A stretch of DNA of 64,000 bases. Origin: Papaver somniferum. Lineage: Eukaryota > Streptophyta > Magnoliopsida > Ranunculales > Papaveraceae. The translations under genes were made by a program, and so were the position numbers. Below the pieces are notes generated by a model. It was not told the origin of the DNA. It saw only the letters and a list, made by a program, of their open reading frames with translations, and did not search any database. The stretch spans positions 12,400,001 to 12,464,000 of the forward strand of contig NW_020621936.1 in NCBI RefSeq assembly GCF_003573695.1, written 5' to 3'. Each line of letters begins with the position of its first letter. The first letter of the stretch is position 1. This document shows positions 59,233-64,000 of the stretch, one piece after another.

Positions 59233-61707
59233 TGTCGCACCTTCAAATGTCCCAGCAATTTCCTGCGAAAGTGTAACCCGGCACCACAGTGGTTATGCAA
59301 ACAAATCTTCGCCCACCTGCACTTCAGCCAAGTTTGCACCTATGCAAACAACCAACATCTCAGGTCAATCAGCGGAAGTCTTTACAACCTTCTTTCACTA
59401 ATCTAAACTCATCAGATGTACCCCATAATACATTCAATCTCTGCCATACTTTGCCAATAACAATCAGCCAACCAAGAACACTTAGAACATGACACAATCA
59501 CTTCATTTTATTGCATCAAAGGGAAGAAATACAAAACTTTCCCGCTTAGGGACTTACACAGACTTGTTCACCCTTGAACCAAGCCTTAGTCTTACAAAAA
59601 CTCTCCTATTCACTCACATATGAAAACTCACTCTCATATATGTTCTCCTTAGCAAGCCTGCCGAATTTTTCTCTCCTTAGGACTATTTATACATCAGCTT
59701 TACTTGGCCAAACCGTGCATAATCGTTACACACGCATGAGACAACCATCTGTCTCAGGGAGCAGTTCTGTAACCACCGCTAACTATGCTAACTGGCCAGT
59801 TTTTTTCCAACAAGCGCCAATCATCCAACACATGTTATCTAGCAGTTAGAACTATTCTCCCACGTTTATAACCTCCTTTATAACCGCTCCTCTTCATCAC
59901 ACATCATTGGCATCCTTGCAAAGCTCGTAACTGACTTGCAACCGTCACTTGAGCCATATTGCACGCTAGTTGCAACATGCTGAATTCTGTCTTGCACCAA
60001 CGTTCAGCCCTCTTGGCCCTGCATTCTTATCATTATAAACTCATGCACGTACACTCCTTAAACTTCCAACATCGAGGCCAGCTCCATTAGCTCACTCTAG
60101 TTGCTCATGCGTCATATCTGCTTCACTACGCCAACTTTCATGACTATAGTAATGCCACTCTTGCATTACCAACTTGTTTGCACTTTTCCAAGCTTTGGCC
60201 CTGCCTGGAACTCATGCATAGACTAATCCTTAGTCTATTCCACTTGCTTGCATCGTCCTTGAGTTTGGGCTAACTCAATTCCATGGACATGCCAACATGC
60301 TAACTCGCACGTTGCATGTTGCATCTTGCAACTTTGGCCTACTCTTTCCTTTGCCTTGATGAATCTTCATTGTGTCGGTCAATAGCTTCATTCCTTATCC
60401 AAATGTCTTTACATTGAAGTACCGCACTTGCACTTCATTGGCCCTACGAGGTTATGCCATTCTTGGCACTTGACAGTCTATACAATATACTGCTAATATG
60501 GCTTCGCATCGCGCCATTACGGCTGAGTACTGACTTGGCCTGCAAGTCTGTGATGCACAATCATTTTGCGTCACTTGCATTATCGTAATAGACCTCCCCA
60601 CCTAATCCGTTCAACGTCCTCGTTGAACGCAACCAAGTATACTCATCATACTTGTGCCTCGGCCTTATATACTTCTGAGCCACTCAGAATTCAGCAAACT
60701 TGTTTCGCCCTCCTTTTTTCCAAACCTTTTATGCCTAGTACCAAATGCCACCACTTAGCTTACTGCTTTTCCATTGATCTCATATACATGAGCTACTTCT
60801 CGGCGTCATGCATTACGCTTACGCGGCTACTCAAATCATGCATCAATACCCAAATGCAACTTGGAAATTCATCCTTCCAACTCCCTGAATTAAGCTTGAA
60901 TTTCACTTGAATCATTTGCGTCTAAGTGTACGCACATAATGATTTTTCTCAGCCTGATCACCATAATCATTGCCATCGCTTCCCGACTTTGCCACTTGCA
61001 TCTCACTCAACGTGACAAGGACTTATAAACGACTTGGCTTCATTTTCATTTTCAATCAGTTTTGTCGACTACTTCGCCGTTGAACTGTTGTCCTCCACGA
61101 TCCTCATTAAGCACGTCACAAAGTAATCAGGGTTCTCTTTGCATTAGATACCCGCATTCCATACTTCATGCATCGCCAAACTTCTGATTATGCAAAACAT
61201 CATTCAAGAACTCATTTCTCTGAATGTGGCCACCAAGTATAAACTCTATACTTATGCCATCTTGCATACCCGTACTAAAATGGTGAGTTTTCTTTGCTTA
61301 ACTTCCATGCAACAAAACTATTGAGTTGCACAGCCCATTTAAAACTGTGACTAACTATCTCTTGGGCATATCATTAGCTATCCCTTTAGTTGTCCATGCG
61401 CTATGCCTTCAAAGCCAATATGTCTCCAAATACTTCTTTTAACTGCATTGCTAATTTCCTGGAAAGTGTGTGTGTCTTTCTCTAAGGCCATGAGTTCTAC
61501 GCAACTCATGTTTGTTGATAAAATGATCTCTAACTTGTTGTGTTGCTTGCACTATCGCCGCCCATCTTCTATCGTGCCATTTTGCAATCTTCCAAACAAC
61601 AACATCACTTATACATCAACTAGGACCCCTGTCCTATGCTTTGCTTATTAGCTTTCAACTTGTCTTGTCATTGCATACGTTAGGCTAAGTATGCTACTTG
61701 CAGCATC
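59233..61707 (-). repeat. 3' LTR of the gag-only element (outer end tentative)
   Basis: The inner terminus at 59233 is secure by comparison with 63390. The first 0.6 kb matches 63390-64000; the remainder cannot be compared because the window ends. The outer end at about 61707 is inferred from CA followed by a pyrimidine run. There is no coding signal inside. Confidence 0.55.
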
Positions 61708-62050
61708 TCCCCGTGAACTTGCTTTACATCGTAAATAAAGAGGCAAGACTTTATAAACGAAAACACCTTCATTCATTACTGCTCTTACATGACAATACCA
61801 TGTACCATTACATGATTGATCCACTTGATCACTTTTGGAAAGCTAAAACTTCATTAACAAAGCAAATTGCTTACACCAAAGCAAAGTATATACAAACTTG
61901 AGGACTCAAATAAAAGTTTGTACAACCAAATTCTACACACAGAGTTTGCAACACCCAACAACTCAAGCTACACAAAACAAGGCCAAAAACACTCTTGTTT
62001 TGGCATCAAAGTACTGCCAAAGGAGACAACAACACTTACTTGTTTTTAGC

Positions 62051-63286
62051 TTAGTTTCTTTTGTCGAAGTGAGTGAAAATCTCTCTACGAGGTCTCTTAC
62101 TTGAACCTTCACTTCGTCCTTCACGAGTCTTGCTGGAATGATCCCCATAATCATCCCCAACTGATGCCTTGAGTTGCGCATTGAGTGGACAACTTCTAGC
62201 GAAATGCAAACCTTTGCAAATGAAACATCCCCTATACTTCCGGGCTGAAGGGAGTAGTTCCTCTTCCTTAGGTTCATGCTTACGCTTACTGCCAACAAAT
62301 TTTTCCTTCCCTTTAGCTTTTCCTTAGCAGCTTTGCACATCTTCAGTCGTTGTGCTATTGGCAAGCTCTCTTACCGTCTGCATAGCCATCTGGATACTCT
62401 GCACTTTGCGCTTCTTAAGTTCAGTAATCACACTTGAACTTGCGCCAGCCAGAAATTGGAACATCTGATCTTCTTCACTCATACCACGTGTCTCTTGCAC
62501 CAATACAAAGAAGTTTTCAGCATAGGCCTGTGGTGTACCCGTCATTTGTAGCCTACGTAAACTTTCTCTTGCATACCAAGCACCATTGCTCGTGCAGAAC
62601 TGACATCTCAGTCCATCTTTCATGTCGTTCCAAGACATAGGATTGGCATAACCAACAGCTACATCTTCTTGCAGCATAGTTCTCCACCAAACCTTTGCAT
62701 CACCACCAAGGTAATTGCTTGCGAGAGTTAATTTTTGTCCTTCCCCAGTTCCATTCGCTTCAAAGTATGCCTCAACGTCATACAAGAAATTCTCAATTTC
62801 TCTAGCATTTCTGGAACCTGCGTAAACTCTTGGCTCGGAGACTCGATTTGAGCTTTCTCCATGCATGTTTGCCCCTACAAACATGCCGTTACTGATTAAC
62901 CCGCGAATGCTTGCCACTTCCTTTGACATTTGCTTCGCATGGCTTGTTAGTATGGTCTTTATGTCACTGAATTGCACCTTCAATTCAGTCACTTCAGCAT
63001 TGGTTTCGCAATTCAATAAGGTTGCATCAGACACCTTGTCCTCGACTGCACCTACCCTTTCGTCAAATTCTTTAAAGCAATCTGATGTTCTTCCTTCAAG
63101 TATGTATAGCCTTCCTTTATCTTCAGAAACAAGAGGGATGTCAATGCCATCTGCACTGAAATCAATGGTTATATCACCAAGATCACCATATTCTTCAAGC
63201 TGATCGAACGCACACGGTAGTTCTTCTTCGATCATCATGCCATTAAAACTCATTTCTAATGCAATACTCTGAAAATAACCCGCCAC
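62051..63286 (-). CDS. Gag of a chromovirus-like element, one in-frame stop
   Basis: From ATG 63286 the frame gives 320 residues to TAA at 62324, then continues in the same frame to TAA 62051-62053 (411 codons in all). The N-terminal half has an acidic segment and a helical region. The gag core follows (FLYDVEAYFEANG, YLGGDAKVWWRTM, LRCQFCTSNGAWYARESLRRL, FVLVQETRGMSEEDQMFQFLAG). The C-terminal part beyond the stop has a basic linker and the zinc knuckle CFICKGLHFARSC (C-x2-C-x3-H-x4-C spacing, common in chromoviruses), ending THFDKRN. The natural stop after the knuckle and absence of pol indicate a gag-only element rather than a truncated polyprotein. Premature TAA would remove the knuckle. 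Confidence 0.82.
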
Positions 63287-63373
63287 TTACTTGCTCACAG
63301 GAAAATAGTTTAAGAGAGAAAGAGTTGCTAGTGTATTATCAAACAAATACACTTGAACTGTGTACCAAACACA

Positions 63374-63385
63374 GCTCTGATACCC
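63374..63385 (-). promoter_or_regulatory. Primer-binding site of the gag-only element
   Basis: On the minus strand gggtatcagagc follows the 5' LTR end (ggtgtgaca) by four bases. It differs by one base from the tggtatcagagc site complementary to initiator tRNA-Met. Confidence 0.75.
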
Positions 63386-63389
63386 GAAC

Positions 63390-64000
63390 TGTCACACCTT
63401 CAAATGCCCCAGCAATTTTCTGCGAAAGTGTAACCCGGCAGCACAGTGGTTATGCAAACAAATCTTCACCCACCTGCACTTCAGCCTTAAAAGTTTGCAC
63501 CTATGCAAACAACCAACATCTCAGGTCAATCAGCGGAAGTCTTTACAGCCTTCTTTCACTTCTCTAAACTCATCAAATGCACCCCATAATACATTCAATC
63601 TCTGCCATACTTTGCTAACAACAATCAGCCAACCAAGAACACTTAGAACATGACACAATCACTACATTTTATTACATCAAAGGGAAAAAATATAAAACTT
63701 GCCCGCTTAGGGATTTACACAGACTTGTTCACCCTTGAACCAAGCCTTAGTCTTACAAAAACTCTCATATTCACTCACATATGCAAACTCACTCTCACAT
63801 ATGTTCTCCTTAGCAAGCCTGCTGAATTTTCCCCTCCTTAGGACTATTTATACAACAACTTTACTTGGCAAAACCGTGCATAACCGTTACACATGCATGA
63901 AACAGCCAATCATCCAACACCTGTTCTCTAGCATTTAGAACTATTCTCCCACATTTATAAACTCCTTTATAACCGCTCCTCTTCATCACGCATCATTGGC
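63390..64000 (-). repeat. 5' LTR of the gag-only element, partial
   Basis: Starts tgtcacaccttcaaatgccc on the plus strand and continues to the window edge, matching 59233 onward. A TATA-like actatttatacaac near 63841 lies in the same place as in the other copies. Confidence 0.85.

Larger units (their letters stand above)
52913..59829. repeat. Tandem triplication of a 2.3-kb segment
   Basis: Units 52913-55214, 55215-57539 and 57540-59829 each contain the last 0.58 kb of the copia LTR, about 1.1 kb of flank and the first 0.6 kb of the downstream gag-only element's LTR. At the internal junctions LTR 2 is joined to the copia LTR at acatgtt, a heptamer present in both. The third unit instead continues into normal LTR sequence at 59837. 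Units differ by small indels: the first lacks about 13 bp after tgtttggct near 54285, and the third lacks about 30 bp near 58722. The order implies unequal exchange after an initial microhomology join. Confidence 0.9.
59233..64000 (-). mobile_element. Gag-only chromovirus-like Ty3/gypsy element, cut by the window edge
   Basis: On the minus strand: 5' LTR from beyond 64000 to 63390, a tRNA-iMet-type primer-binding site (63385-63374, gggtatcagagc), gag (63286-62051), a short non-coding stretch, then the 3' LTR reaching 59233. The two LTRs share their start (tgtcacacc/tgtcgcacc) and, at 59830-59910 and 63920-64000, continuous sequence (cctcttcatcac, cattggc). A likely 3' LTR outer end is near 61707, where gcagca is followed by tctccccgtgaac, which is a polypurine tract on the minus strand. 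No protease, reverse transcriptase or integrase is present between gag and the 3' LTR. Confidence 0.75.

Overview
This window reads as intergenic, transposon-packed nuclear DNA of a flowering plant. The organism is inferred from plant-type retroelement lineages only: Athila- and Tat-like Ty3/gypsy elements, a Ty1/copia element, a chromovirus-type gag, an RNase H-bearing LINE and a hAT-type MITE. I found no intact host gene, rRNA, tRNA or CRISPR array, and the species cannot be named from the sequence. Nearly every boundary below comes from direct comparison of repeats inside the window (LTR pairs, target-site duplications, primer-binding sites, polypurine tracts).

Layout. 1-5533: non-coding sequence, probably ending in the right LTR of an element that starts left of the window. 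5534-28164: a large, decayed Tat-like Ty3/gypsy element on the minus strand. Its 5' LTR is 24425-28164 (3740 bp, unusually long, largely tandem repeats). Its gag-pol remnant is 24423-19506. Its 3' region (17458-19500) carries a minisatellite and a plus-strand, apparently spliced antisense ORF. Its 3' LTR (5534-17457) was later split by two Athila-like insertions: a solo LTR (5969-7585, TSD attga) and a deletion-damaged element (8881-15379, TSD ccaaa).

28165-38733: unassigned flanks around a young Athila-related element on the minus strand (29043-36945, TSD attgg). It has near-identical LTRs and a gag-protease frame, but no reverse transcriptase, RNase H or integrase. 38734-40140: a minus-strand LINE tail (zinc-finger/RNase H region) interrupted by a 587-bp hAT-type MITE (39306-39892, 8-bp TSD gtggctag). 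40145-47455: AT-rich DNA with one probable MITE and no gene I can support.

47456-53494: a Ty1/copia element on the plus strand with two 799-bp LTRs and TSD taagt; its gag-pol has several frameshifts. Its 3' LTR end, 1.1 kb of flank and the first 0.6 kb of the next LTR are present three times in tandem (52913-59829). The junctions fall at the shared heptamer acatgtt. 59233-64000: a gag-only chromovirus-like element on the minus strand whose 5' LTR runs off the window.

The elements do not work together as a system. The autonomous families have lost function here (stops, frameshifts, deletions, a changed protease catalytic residue). The two structurally clean gag-bearing elements would need enzymes supplied by relatives. 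The most notable features are the satellite-bearing Tat LTR, the spliced antisense ORF, the duplicated integrase zinc-binding module, the microhomology-bounded triplication and the gag(-PR)-only elements.
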